From contig CAZSTZ010000128.1 in assembly GCA_964609515.1 (NCBI GenBank), forward strand, positions 1 to 18,319: 18,319 nt of DNA. Reading direction: 5' to 3'. Source of the stretch: CALKCV01 sp964609515. Its GTDB lineage: Bacteria > Cyanobacteriota > Cyanobacteriia > Cyanobacteriales > Microcoleaceae. The notes beneath the pieces were generated by a model. That model was not told where the DNA came from, did not search any database, and worked only from the letters and a program-made list of their open reading frames with translations. Made by a program: the position numbers and the translations under genes. Shown here one piece after another: positions 1-6,639 of the stretch (position 1 is its first letter; every line of letters starts with the position of its first letter).

Positions 1-53
1 CATTACCCAAAACCCTCCAACACAGACAATGTTTGTTTTTTCACTACTACCCT

Positions 54-100
54 AATTAACAATTAATAATTAACAATTAATAGTTAATAATTAATAATTG
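54..100. repeat. AT-rich short tandem repeats (AATTAAC/AATTAAT type)
   Basis: A run of near-heptameric AATTAAC and AATTAAT units. The same family recurs at 4929-4972 and 6997-7020, each time beside a gene end. This is the short tandemly repeated repetitive type known from filamentous cyanobacteria. Positions 1-256 hold no convincing gene: only this tract and a hairpin at 176-202. Confidence 0.7.
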
Positions 101-175
101 CGTGGCTTTCAATTTTGAATAAAACCAAGAACGCGCCCCGCGTTGCAGATTGCTTCGTGCTACATTTTTTTAGAC

Positions 176-202
176 AACCCGGTTTTTGGGAAAAACCGGG
201 TT
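176..202. repeat. Perfect 12-bp hairpin of the AGAAACCCGGTTTCT family
   Basis: AACCCGGTTTTT at 176-187 pairs perfectly with AAAAACCGGGTT at 191-202 across a 3-base GGG loop. It lies 55 bases before the glycosyltransferase start. It belongs to the dispersed AAACCCGG/CCGGGTTT hairpin family seen at 6490, 7021, 9974, 12611 and 18160. With no clean T tract in either direction, I call it a dispersed repeat rather than a terminator. Confidence 0.7.
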
Positions 203-256
203 TCTTAATCCTAAAAAAATGGTATCTTAACTGCATCCCCAACTCAATAACTGAAG

Positions 257-1393
257 ATGCAATTAAAATACGCCCTCGTCCACGAATGGTTAACTCCTAA
301 AGCAACAGGAGGTTCGGAATTAGTAGTTAAAGAAATTCTCAAACATATCGATGCCGACCTTTATACTTTGATAGATTTCGAGTCAGCTAACCCGGAAAGT
401 TATCTCTATCAACGCCAAATTGGCAGCACTTTTTTACAACATTTTCCCTTAGCAAAAAATGGGGTGCAAAAATATTTGCCGCTGCTGCCTCTGGCAATAG
501 AACAACTCGACTTGCGAGAATACGACGTTATTTTATCCTCCTCCCACGCCGTCGCTAAAGGAGTTTTAACTACTCCCCAACAACTGCATATTTGCTACTC
601 TCATACTCCCATGCGTTATGCCTGGGATTTGACTTTTGATTATCTCCAAGGTAGTAAGGCAGGTAGAGGAATACCGGGCATTTTAACCCGCTATCTTTTA
701 CACCGACTGCGGCAGTGGGATGTTATTTCTGCTAATAGGGTAGATTACTTTATTGCTAATTCTAAACATACCGCCCGGCGCATCTGGCGTTGCTATCGGC
801 GGGAGGCAGAGGTTATTTATCCGCCAGTAGAAATAGAGAGGTTTTCTTTTGAGGAGAAAAAAGAGGATTTTTACTTAACGGTTTGTCGTTTGGTAAGTTA
901 TAAAAAGGTCTCTTTGATGGTGAAGGCTTTTAATAAATTGGGGCGATCGCTCGTTGTTATCGGTACCGGGCCGGAATTGGAGCAAATTCGGGAACTGGCC
1001 CGACCCAACGTCCAAATTTTGGGTTGGCAACCGGCGGAAGTCGTGGGACAATATATGAGAAAGGCCAAAGCTTTCGTTTATGCCGCTTGCGAGGACTTCG
1101 GTATGGCCATCGTCGAGGCCCAAGCTTGCGGGACGCCTGTTATCGCTTACGGTGGCGGAGGTGCTTTGGAGACTGTCCGCGACGTTCGCCAAGATGCTGA
1201 CTCCGCCACTGGGGTATTGTTTTCCCGCCAGACGGAGGATGCTTTGGTGGAGGCGGTGGAGGTTTTCGAGGCGAGGCAGGGGGAGTTGGTGGCCGAGGTG
1301 GCGCGATCGCACGCTGCTAATTTCTCTCCATATGTGTTTAAAAAAAGATATTTGGCTTTTTTGGAAAGTTGTTTGAAGGAGGTTAATAAATGA
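257..1393 (+). CDS. Glycosyltransferase family 4 (group 1)
   Basis: A 378-aa GT-B fold glycosyltransferase that would transfer a sugar from an activated donor in polysaccharide, lipopolysaccharide or glycolipid synthesis; donor and acceptor cannot be read from the sequence. An N-terminal acceptor domain begins with the TGGSE glycine motif (residues 17-21) and contains HTPMRYAWD (116-124), typical of mannosyltransferase-like GT4 enzymes. The C-terminal donor domain has the EX7E signature, E279 to E287 in EDFGMAIVE, followed by ACGTPVIAYGGGG. The length is normal for the family. The ATG at 257 begins MQLKYALVHEWL, the usual GT4 beta strand, so the start looks right, though no strong ribosome site precedes it. 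The stop overlaps the antitoxin start (ATGA at 1390-1393), implying translational coupling. No polysaccharide cluster is visible nearby. Confidence 0.92.
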   Translation: MQLKYALVHEWLTPKATGGSELVVKEILKHIDADLYTLIDFESANPESYLYQRQIGSTFLQHFPLAKNGVQKYLPLLPLAIEQLDLREYDVILSSSHAVAKGVLTTPQQLHICYSHTPMRYAWDLTFDYLQGSKAGRGIPGILTRYLLHRLRQWDVISANRVDYFIANSKHTARRIWRCYRREAEVIYPPVEIERFSFEEKKEDFYLTVCRLVSYKKVSLMVKAFNKLGRSLVVIGTGPELEQIRELARPNVQILGWQPAEVVGQYMRKAKAFVYAACEDFGMAIVEAQACGTPVIAYGGGGALETVRDVRQDADSATGVLFSRQTEDALVEAVEVFEARQGELVAEVARSHAANFSPYVFKKRYLAFLESCLKEVNK

Positions 1394-1653
1394 ATATTAC
1401 TGTTAAACCAGAACTAGAATCTAAGATTCAATCCCAGTTAAACACTGGTAAATATGAAACCGTAGAACAGGTACTTTTGGAAGCTTTACAAGCTTTAGAA
1501 GAACGAAATAGCCAAGCAGAATATAACCCTAAAACAGAATTAGGTAAAAAGTTTCAAGAGTTACTCAAAGAAACTCAAGCTTTACACGCGGATAATCCTT
1601 TAACAGAAGAAGAAATTGCAGCAGAGATTGATGCTTATAGGCGAGGAGAGTGA
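1390..1653 (+). CDS. Ribbon-helix-helix antitoxin, ParD-like
   Basis: An 87-aa acidic protein, probably the antitoxin of a type II toxin-antitoxin pair. Residues 1-40 (MNITVKPELESKI, then GKYETVEQVLLEALQALEER) follow the MetJ/Arc/ParD ribbon-helix-helix pattern: a short strand with alternating hydrophobic residues, then two helices, the second with the SVEQVLLEAL-like periodicity. This fold normally binds the operon's own promoter as a dimer. Residues 45-87 are charged and likely the flexible tail that wraps the toxin. The start overlaps the glycosyltransferase stop by four bases and the stop abuts the PIN ATG with no gap, so the three genes appear to be translated as one unit. No separate promoter is evident. 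The pairing with a PIN gene makes the role likely; binding specificity is unknown. Confidence 0.8.
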   Translation: MNITVKPELESKIQSQLNTGKYETVEQVLLEALQALEERNSQAEYNPKTELGKKFQELLKETQALHADNPLTEEEIAAEIDAYRRGE

Positions 1654-2040
1654 ATGAAAGTTATTGTCGATACGAATGTTTTGGTTTCCGCTGCTGTTGC
1701 AGGAAAAAACCCTGGAACTGTTTTGGCATTTATCGCCGATAGCCCACAAGTAGAGTGGATGGTGTCTGCTGAAATTGTAACAGAATATCGGGAGGTTTTA
1801 AATCGTCCTAAACTCAAATTAACTGAAGCGCAAAAACAAAGATGGTTTACCATTATAGAGGAAGCAACAACTTTAATAGATGTTAACATAAATGTTGATT
1901 TTCCCCGAGATTCAAAAGATGCCAAATTTATCGCTTGCGCTTTAGCTAGTGGGGCAGATTTTTTAATAAAAGAGCGATCGCGATTTTACGGAGGTAGAAG
2001 ACTTGGGAAAAACCAGGGTTATGTCCGTTTTGCTATTTAA
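1654..2040 (+). CDS. PIN-domain toxin (putative endoribonuclease), 3' end frameshifted
   Basis: A PIN-domain protein of the putative toxin family paired with RHH antitoxins; PIN toxins cut RNA with a cluster of acidic residues holding metal. The first acidic residue is D6 in VDTNVLVSA, the second E40 in SAEIVTEYREVL, and a further D lies in RDSKDAKFIACA (about residues 87-98). The usual fourth motif, of ADFLITGDRDF type, is broken: after GADFLI the current frame reads KERSRFYGG and ends at 128 aa. The next frame continues as SDRDF and on to LFKQL, as expected for the family, ending at 2071. One extra A in the AAAA run at 1968-1971 explains the break. As written the protein lacks its last acidic motif and probably has no nuclease activity. 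It follows the antitoxin without a spacer. Real mutation and sequencing error cannot be told apart here. Confidence 0.82.
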   Translation: MKVIVDTNVLVSAAVAGKNPGTVLAFIADSPQVEWMVSAEIVTEYREVLNRPKLKLTEAQKQRWFTIIEEATTLIDVNINVDFPRDSKDAKFIACALASGADFLIKERSRFYGGRRLGKNQGYVRFAI

Positions 2041-2071
2041 GCAGTTGGCGATTGAAAACTCTCAAATATAG
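1972..2071 (+). pseudogene. Out-of-frame 3' end of the PIN toxin
   Basis: Read in the +1 frame from 1973, this stretch encodes SDRDFTEVEDLGKTRVMSVL and then LFKQLAIENSQI before a TAG at 2069-2071. SDRDF carries the last metal-binding aspartate expected of PIN toxins and LFKQL is the usual C-terminal strand and helix. With one A removed from 1968-1971 the gene would be 138 aa, a normal length for the family. The HIP1 octamer at 1974-1981 sits inside the SDR codons just after the break. Confidence 0.75.
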
Positions 2072-2126
2072 TGCTTATTGTAGGTTTTGTTTGTGTTTTT
2101 ACAAAACTGACTTCCAGTCGTTACTA

Positions 2127-2151
2127 GGAACAGGCGAGACGTTTGTTCTAC
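2127..2151. repeat. Diverged copy of the GAACAGGC...GTTCTAC repeat
   Basis: The 25-base stretch starting GGAACAGGC and ending TTGTTCTAC matches 16086-16110 at 21 of 25 positions. It lies in the recQ leader, 24 bases before the chosen ATG. The copy at 16086 is a perfect hairpin; this one has lost part of the pairing. It is probably a dispersed intergenic repeat. Confidence 0.5.
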
Positions 2152-2174
2152 GAACTTTATTAGGAATTAGGGTT

Positions 2175-4376
2175 ATGTCTGTGGTTACTTCTTCTACTTT
2201 TTCTCAACCTCGTTCGCTGGAAAAATATCTTAAAGATTATTTTGGTTACGAGTCGTTTCGTCCGGGGCAAAAGGAGATTATTCAAAAAGCATTGGAAGGG
2301 CGAGATCTGTTAATTGTTATGCCCACTGGTGGGGGGAAATCTTTATGTTTTCAAATGCCGGCTTTGTTAAAACCGGGGCTAACAATAGTAGTATCTCCCC
2401 TTATTTCTTTAATGCAAGACCAAGTAAGGTCGTTACAAGATAACGGTATCGGCGCGACTTTTCTTAATAGCACTTTAAACAGAAAAGAATCTCAGGCCAG
2501 GGAAGCAGATATTATGAACGGCAAAATTAAACTGCTTTACGTCGCCCCAGAAAGGTTGCTTTCGGAGATGTTTTTACCGTTTTTAGACTTAATAAATACT
2601 GGATTGGGAATCTCTGCTTTTGCTATCGATGAGGCTCATTGCGTTTCCGAATGGGGACACGATTTTCGCCAGGAATATCGACAGTTAAAAACTTTAAAAG
2701 AACGCTATCCAGAAACGCCGACTTTTGCTTTAACTGCTACGGCAACCGATAGGGTTCGCCGAGATATTGTCGAACAGCTAAATCTTCAAGAACCATTAGT
2801 TCACGTTGCCAGTTTTTACCGCAGCAATTTATATTACGAGGTCAGAAAAAAGGGTTCCAACAAACAAACTTTAGCGGAAATATTGCAGATAATTCAACAA
2901 ACTGGCGGGTCGGGAATTATTTATTGCATGAGTCGAAAAAGGGTTGACGATCTTACTTATTTGTTGCAACAACACGGGGTTTCTGCTTTGCCTTATCATG
3001 CGGGAATGCTGGACCACGAACGTACTTTAAATCAGACTCGTTTTATTCGGGATGATGTGGATGTAATTGTGGCGACTGTTGCTTTTGGCATGGGTATTGA
3101 TAAACCGGACGTGCGATTTGTAATTCATCACGATATGCCGAAAAATATCGAGAGTTATTATCAGGAAACTGGGCGTTCTGGACGGGATGGAGAACCTTCT
3201 CGCTGTACCTTTTTTCTGGGTTATGGGGATAAGCGAATTATTGAGAATATTATTGCGGAAAAAACGGATTCCAAAGAACAAAAAATTGCCGAACAACAAA
3301 TGCGGCAAATTATTAATTATGCGGAAGCTACCGACTGCCGCCACCGGACTTTATTGAGGTATTTTGGGGAGGATTTTCCGGGTAATTGCGGTAATTGCGA
3401 TAATTGTCGCCATCCTAAGCCGGTTGAGGATTGGACTGAGGATGCTCAGAGGTTTTTGTCTTGCGTGGCGAGGACTAAAGAAAGGTTTGGAATGAAGCAT
3501 ATTATTGATGTTTTGCGGGGGTCAAAAAATAAGAAAGTTTTGGAGAGGAGGCACGATAAACTTTCGACTTATAATATTGGACAGCATCGCAGTGTGGATG
3601 AGTGGAAAATGCTGTCGCGATCGCTGGTTCATCAGGGGTTATTGGATGAGACTACGGACGGTTATTCGATATTGAAGTTGAACAAACGCAGTTGGCAGGT
3701 GATGAAGGGCAAAAAAAAGGTAAAAATAGCTTTAGATATTGAAAAAGTCATCGAGAAAAAGCAAACTATCTTACCAGAAAATGCCCAACAATTAATGAAG
3801 GAATTAAGGCAGCTTAGAAAGGAAATTGCCGACAAACAAGGAGTTGCACCTTACCAAGTATTTCCCAATCGAACTTTGCAGGAAATGGCGGAAAGATGCC
3901 CCCAAACTTTAGACGAATTAATCGACATTCATGGGGTAGGAAATCGCAAGCGGGATAGTTATGGCAAGCAGTTTGTGGAAGCTATTAGGAAATATTGCCG
4001 GGAAAATAATTTGCCTGCTAGTTTTGAACCGATAAAACAAGAACTGCCAAAACTGGCAAGCAATATTCCTTCTCCTACCCAGTTTCAAACTTTAGAGCTG
4101 TACAAACAGGGATTGAGTATTGACGCGATCGCTAACCAAAGATTAATTAAATCTAGCACTATTGCGACTCATTTGGCGGAGTTAATAGAAATGAGCAAGG
4201 GGGTGGATATCGATCGCCTAGTTTCTCCAGAAGTGCAGGATATAATTATCGAGGCGATCGAGAAGGTTGGAGATGAGAGGTTGACCCCTATTTACGAACA
4301 TTTGGGAGGTCGTTATAGTTACGAAGAAATAAAATTAGTCAGGGCCTCTTGGCGAGTAGATGAATTAGATTTTTAA
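2175..4376 (+). CDS. recQ: ATP-dependent DNA helicase RecQ
   Basis: A 733-aa superfamily 2 3'-5' DNA helicase for recombination and stalled-fork repair. From the ATG at 2175: the N-terminal FRPGQKEII (28-36), Walker A TGGGKS (51-56), DEAHCVSEWGHDFR (152-165) including the RecQ aromatic-rich loop, motif III LTATAT (186-191), and the motif VI region QETGRSGRDG (330-339). The RecQ zinc site is formed by C388, C405, C408 and C411, followed by the winged-helix RQC domain (about 415-510) and an HRDC domain (about 530-612, with LDELIDIHGVG). The last ~100 residues (SPTQFQTLELYKQGLSIDAIA onward) form an extra helix-turn-helix domain found in some bacterial RecQ proteins. The frame is open upstream to a TTG at 2052, but those 41 codons overlap the restored PIN end and do not look like RecQ. 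Single gene, no obvious operon partner. Confidence 0.96.
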   Translation: MSVVTSSTFSQPRSLEKYLKDYFGYESFRPGQKEIIQKALEGRDLLIVMPTGGGKSLCFQMPALLKPGLTIVVSPLISLMQDQVRSLQDNGIGATFLNSTLNRKESQAREADIMNGKIKLLYVAPERLLSEMFLPFLDLINTGLGISAFAIDEAHCVSEWGHDFRQEYRQLKTLKERYPETPTFALTATATDRVRRDIVEQLNLQEPLVHVASFYRSNLYYEVRKKGSNKQTLAEILQIIQQTGGSGIIYCMSRKRVDDLTYLLQQHGVSALPYHAGMLDHERTLNQTRFIRDDVDVIVATVAFGMGIDKPDVRFVIHHDMPKNIESYYQETGRSGRDGEPSRCTFFLGYGDKRIIENIIAEKTDSKEQKIAEQQMRQIINYAEATDCRHRTLLRYFGEDFPGNCGNCDNCRHPKPVEDWTEDAQRFLSCVARTKERFGMKHIIDVLRGSKNKKVLERRHDKLSTYNIGQHRSVDEWKMLSRSLVHQGLLDETTDGYSILKLNKRSWQVMKGKKKVKIALDIEKVIEKKQTILPENAQQLMKELRQLRKEIADKQGVAPYQVFPNRTLQEMAERCPQTLDELIDIHGVGNRKRDSYGKQFVEAIRKYCRENNLPASFEPIKQELPKLASNIPSPTQFQTLELYKQGLSIDAIANQRLIKSSTIATHLAELIEMSKGVDIDRLVSPEVQDIIIEAIEKVGDERLTPIYEHLGGRYSYEEIKLVRASWRVDELDF

Positions 4377-4377
4377 G

Positions 4378-4439
4378 TTCGTTCGTAGTAATCGCGCTTG
4401 ACTCGATGTTTCGTTCGTAGTAATCGCGCTTGACTCGAT
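4378..4439 (+). repeat. Two direct copies of a 30-base unit, period 32
   Basis: The 30 bases at 4378-4407, beginning TTCGTTCGTAGTAATCGCG and ending CTTGACTCGAT, are repeated exactly at 4410-4439. They start just after the recQ stop. Function unknown; it resembles a duplicated intergenic repeat. Confidence 0.8.
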
Positions 4440-4499
4440 TTAATATCAATGAACAATTAGCAATCTTCTATTAACAAAAAGCGTTCGATCCCCCCCCTG

Positions 4500-4895
4500 C
4501 CCCCCTTAAAAAGGGGGGAGCTACAAATAAAAAGGGGGGAGCCAGAAAAATTCAAAGTCCCTCTGAAAAAGGGGGGAGCTACAAATAAAAAGGGGGGAGG
4601 CAGAAAAATTCAAAGTCCCCCTTTTTAAGGGGGGAGCTACAAATAAAAAGGGGGGAGCCAGAAAAATTCAAAGTCCCCCTTTTTAAGGGCAGGGCTGTTT
4701 CATTCTAAATTTTTGCTATCTCTCAAAGCCTCCATCCCCGTGTCTCCGTGTCTCCGTGTCTCCGCGTCCCCGTGTCTGCCCATTTTGAAGGAGAGAATGA
4801 AACAGCCCTGCTTTTTAAAGGGGGAGCTAGAAATAAAAAGGGGGGAGCCAGAAAAATTCAAAGTCCCCCAATTCAGCGGGGGATTTAGGGGGATC
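4500..4895 (+). repeat. 58-bp tandem array of CCCCCTT/AAGGGGGG units, interrupted
   Basis: Units containing GGGGGGAGCTACAAAT, then AAGGGGGGAGCCAGAAAAAT and TCAAAGTCCC, begin their first G run at 4513, 4571 and 4629, an exact 58-base period. A fourth unit would begin at 4687 but is split by the inverted-repeat element (4689-4811) and resumes at 4812-4867. It then grades into GCGGGGGATTTAGGGGGATCC (4877-4896), which resembles the repeat inside the copper ATPase gene at 8770-8840. No unique spacers are present, so it is not CRISPR. Confidence 0.8.
4689..4811. mobile_element. 123-bp MITE-like element with 18-bp terminal inverted repeats
   Basis: The left end GCAGGGCTGTTTCATTCT (4689-4706) and the right end AGAATGAAACAGCCCTGC (4794-4811) are perfect inverted repeats. 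The element sits inside the 58-bp array. The flanks TTTTTAAGG (4680-4688) and TTTTTAAAGG (4812-4821) look like a target duplication of about 9 bases with one extra A. The core has GTGTCTCC-type short repeats and no transposase, so movement would depend on an enzyme elsewhere. The mobile origin is an inference from ends, flanks and the split unit. Confidence 0.6.
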
Positions 4896-4933
4896 CTCGG
4901 CGCACCTCACCGAACAGAAAAATGCTATAACAA

Positions 4934-5593
4934 TTAACAATTAACAATTGACAATTGACAACTAACAATTTCCCGCACTTCCCTTTGGACTTCCTCAACC
5001 GAACGGTTGGCATCTACCCGCCGAACGCGCTGAGGATTAGTCCGGGCCAACTCTTGAAAACCTTGTCGAACGCGGCGGTGGAACTCTAAGGCCGCCCGTT
5101 CCATCCGATCGCTCTTACCCCTAGTTTTAGCTCTTGCCAAACCGGTCTCCACGTCGAGGTCTAACCACAAAGTTAGGTCGCTTTCGAGGCCGCCAGTGGC
5201 AAGGCGGTTGAGTTGGTTTATCAATTCCAGACTCAAACCGCGCCCGTATCCTTGGTAAGCGATGGTAGAGTCGGTGAAGCGATCGCATAAAACTATATTT
5301 CCCTCCTCCAAGTGGGGCTTAATAAATGTCTCGACGTGTTGGGCGCGATCGGCGGCGTATAATAACAACTCGGTTCGAGGGGCGATCGGTTCAGAGATAC
5401 CTGGTTCCAGCAGCAACCGTCGCAGGGTTTTACCCAATTCTGTGCCTCCGGGTTCGCGAGTGGTAACAACTTTTTGCGTAGAACCGGCATCTTGTCGGTT
5501 CAATTTTTCTGGCAACCACTCGGACAGCAGCAACATTTGGGTGGTTTTGCCGCCGCCTTCGACTCCTTCAAATACGATTAATTTGCCTGTCAT
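4934..5593 (-). CDS. tmk: Thymidylate kinase
   Basis: A 219-aa cytosolic nucleoside monophosphate kinase that phosphorylates dTMP to dTDP with ATP, an essential step in dTTP synthesis. The P-loop is FEGVEGGGKTTQ (8-19); TTREPGGTELG (44-54) is the dTMP-binding arginine region; CDRFTDSTIAYQGYGRGL (103-120) holds the DR(F/Y/H) signature and the TMP-contacting segment; WLDLDVETGLARA (143-155) precedes the lid, SDRMERAALEFHRRV (161-175). Length is normal. The last residues, CQLSIVNC, and the stop are encoded by an intergenic-type AATTGAC/AATTAAC tract, so the C-terminus has been rewritten by repeat sequence. The ATG at 5593 is preceded by ATTCCCC heptamers rather than a Shine-Dalgarno. The frame is open back through the gap only because N has no stop; the gene starts here. 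Confidence 0.95.
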   Translation of the reverse strand: MTGKLIVFEGVEGGGKTTQMLLLSEWLPEKLNRQDAGSTQKVVTTREPGGTELGKTLRRLLLEPGISEPIAPRTELLLYAADRAQHVETFIKPHLEEGNIVLCDRFTDSTIAYQGYGRGLSLELINQLNRLATGGLESDLTLWLDLDVETGLARAKTRGKSDRMERAALEFHRRVRQGFQELARTNPQRVRRVDANRSVEEVQREVREIVSCQLSIVNC

Positions 5594-5600
5594 ATCAAAG

Positions 5601-5637
5601 AATGGGGAATGGGGAATGGGGAATTGGGAATGGGGTA
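5601..5637. repeat. AATGGGG heptamer tract just upstream of tmk
   Basis: AATGGGG is repeated three times at 5601-5621 and then drifts (AATTGGG, AATGGGG). On the minus strand this reads as ATTCCCC units ending a few bases before the tmk ATG. The same heptamer occurs before the RND permease start at 12661-12688 and, as variants, inside the copper ATPase gene. Confidence 0.8.
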
Positions 5638-5676
5638 AACAGCCAGTTTTTTGTAGGTAGGGCGCGCGTGAAACGC

Positions 5677-5737
5677 AACCCAACATCTTTTGGCGAGTTG
5701 GCACGTCACAAGCGAACCGGATCGACGGTGTTGGGTT
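5677..5737. repeat. Inverted-repeat segment AACCCAACA...TGTTGGGTT next to the gap
   Basis: AACCCAACA at 5677-5685 and TGTTGGGTT at 5729-5737 are perfect 9-base inverted repeats around a 43-base centre. The right arm stops one base before the run of N. The left flank GTGAAACGCAACCC resembles a dispersed cyanobacterial intergenic repeat. A repeat at the contig edge would explain the assembly break. Confidence 0.5.
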
Positions 5738-5738
5738 C

Positions 5739-5838
5739 NNNNNNNNNNNNNNNNNNNNNNNNNNNNNNNNNNNNNNNNNNNNNNNNNNNNNNNNNNNNNN
5801 NNNNNNNNNNNNNNNNNNNNNNNNNNNNNNNNNNNNNN
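5739..5838. other. Assembly gap (100 N)
   Basis: Exactly 100 unknown bases, the usual placeholder for a scaffold gap, so the real length is not known. It removes the 3' end of the Uma2 gene on the minus strand and part of the spacer before tmk. Confidence 0.95.
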
Positions 5839-6418
5839 TACGTTGCTCTTGGGTTCCTTCCCAGACACCCAGAAATAAATTGACTCCGGGTATCCAATAC
5901 CGTCCGCTAGCATCGGCAGGTTGGGGCGTGTAGCGATCGCCTTTGAGTTGGTAAACTTCCACCCAACCGGAGGAAGGGTCGAAAATGACGTATCTCGGTA
6001 CTTTCAAGATTTGCTCGTAAAACCACCACTTGCCATAAGGGGAGGTCGGTTTTACGGAATATTCGCCGTTATCGCTATCGGAGAGAAACTCCATGACTAC
6101 CGATGGAACGTCTCCTTCGGCATGGGGAGTATAACTCTTGCGTTTTTCTCCCGAAGGTTTTACATAAGGAACGTAAACCCAGTCGGGAGCTTTTACTACT
6201 GTTTTGCCAGAAACTTTGGCGGCGATGCCAAAATTAGATGCCACTAATACCGATTCTGTTATCAAACCTGCGGCCTCTAATAAATATCGCAGACCTGCTG
6301 CTAAGGTTGGATGTTCTAAATTTTCCACTGGATCGTCTGGTAGTTCAAAATCGGAGGGTAGTTTTTCCCAAGTCACGGGATATTCTGTAACTGCTTCTGC
6401 TATTATTGTCTCGGTCAT
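5839..6418 (-). CDS. Uma2 family endonuclease-like protein (DUF820), 3' end lost in the gap
   Basis: The first 193 residues of a Uma2/DUF820 protein, a PD-(D/E)xK nuclease-fold family greatly expanded in cyanobacteria and of uncertain function. The fold's likely acidic and basic residues are visible: D79 in APDWVYV, E110 in SVVMEFLSDSDNGEYS and K130 in SPYGKWWFYEQ. The following strand, PRYVIFDPSSGWVEVYQL (141-158), is typical. The sequence then runs into the 100-base gap at GVWEGTQEQR. Relatives usually continue with a short domain and often a charged Ala/Glu/Arg/Gln-rich coiled coil, which would be missing here. The start is the ATG at 6418 (MTETIIAEAV). Apparent fusion to tmk across the N run is not real. 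It differs clearly from the second Uma2 gene at 17494-18075. Confidence 0.85.
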
Positions 6419-6489
6419 CTTTTTTATTATGGCTCTATGGAATTGGTCTGGTTCTATTCTAGAGAGTCGGTCAAGTATTCGGTATCCCA

Positions 6490-6522
6490 GAAACCCGGCG
6501 CAAGCCGAAATTACCGGGTTTC
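6490..6522. repeat. Hairpin GAAACCCGG...CCGGGTTTC
   Basis: Perfect 9-base arms at 6490-6498 and 6514-6522 enclose GCGCAAGCCGAAATTA-type sequence. The same arms with a near-identical but reversed centre occur at 9974-10006, so these are two copies of one dispersed repeat. Confidence 0.7.
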
Positions 6523-6576
6523 ACAGGCCGGTCCCACGGGTTCTATCCTAGCACGATTTTAACGAATCGCTCCGAG

Positions 6577-6605
6577 TTTTCAGTAGTGTTATGGTATTAT
6601 ATAAT
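6577..6605 (+). promoter_or_regulatory. Possible promoter of the 118-aa gene
   Basis: TATAAT at 6600-6605 is preceded, with a 17-base spacer, by TTTTCA at 6577-6582, a partial -35 match. The start codon is 34 bases downstream. The -10 is good and the -35 weak; start mapping has not been seen. Confidence 0.4.
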
Positions 6606-6639
6606 TCAAAACTCTTAAGATAGACGCTAATCGTTAATT

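Larger units (their letters stand above)
4377..4933. other. Gene-free intergenic region filled with repeats
   Basis: 557 bases between recQ and tmk, whose 3' ends face each other, without a credible gene. It holds a 32-bp direct repeat (4378-4439), C6/G6 hairpins, the 58-bp tandem array and an inserted 123-bp inverted-repeat element. GTGTCTCC-type units lie inside that element. The C and G tracts (CCCCCCTTAAAAAGGGGGG at 4500-4518) can fold and may end transcription from both sides, but no standard terminator stands out. Confidence 0.75.

Noticed and set aside
115..300. 61-codon frame before the glycosyltransferase
   Set aside because: It reads through the 176-202 hairpin repeat, overlaps the glycosyltransferase start and lacks any recognisable motif.
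875..1312. 145-codon minus-strand frame inside the glycosyltransferase gene
   Set aside because: It is a shadow of the well-supported plus-strand gene, with no motif or ribosome site.
2052..2174. TTG-initiated 41-codon extension of RecQ
   Set aside because: It overlaps the restored PIN reading frame, is cysteine/phenylalanine-rich and unlike RecQ, and contains a dispersed repeat.
4713..4937. 74-codon plus-strand frame
   Set aside because: It translates GTGTCTCC short repeats and G-rich tandem units; there is no protein-like composition or ribosome site.
4934..6418. One 494-codon minus-strand frame joining Uma2 and tmk
   Set aside because: It is open only because the 100 N contain no stop. 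tmk has its own ATG at 5593 with the normal N-terminus, and the bases between are repeats.
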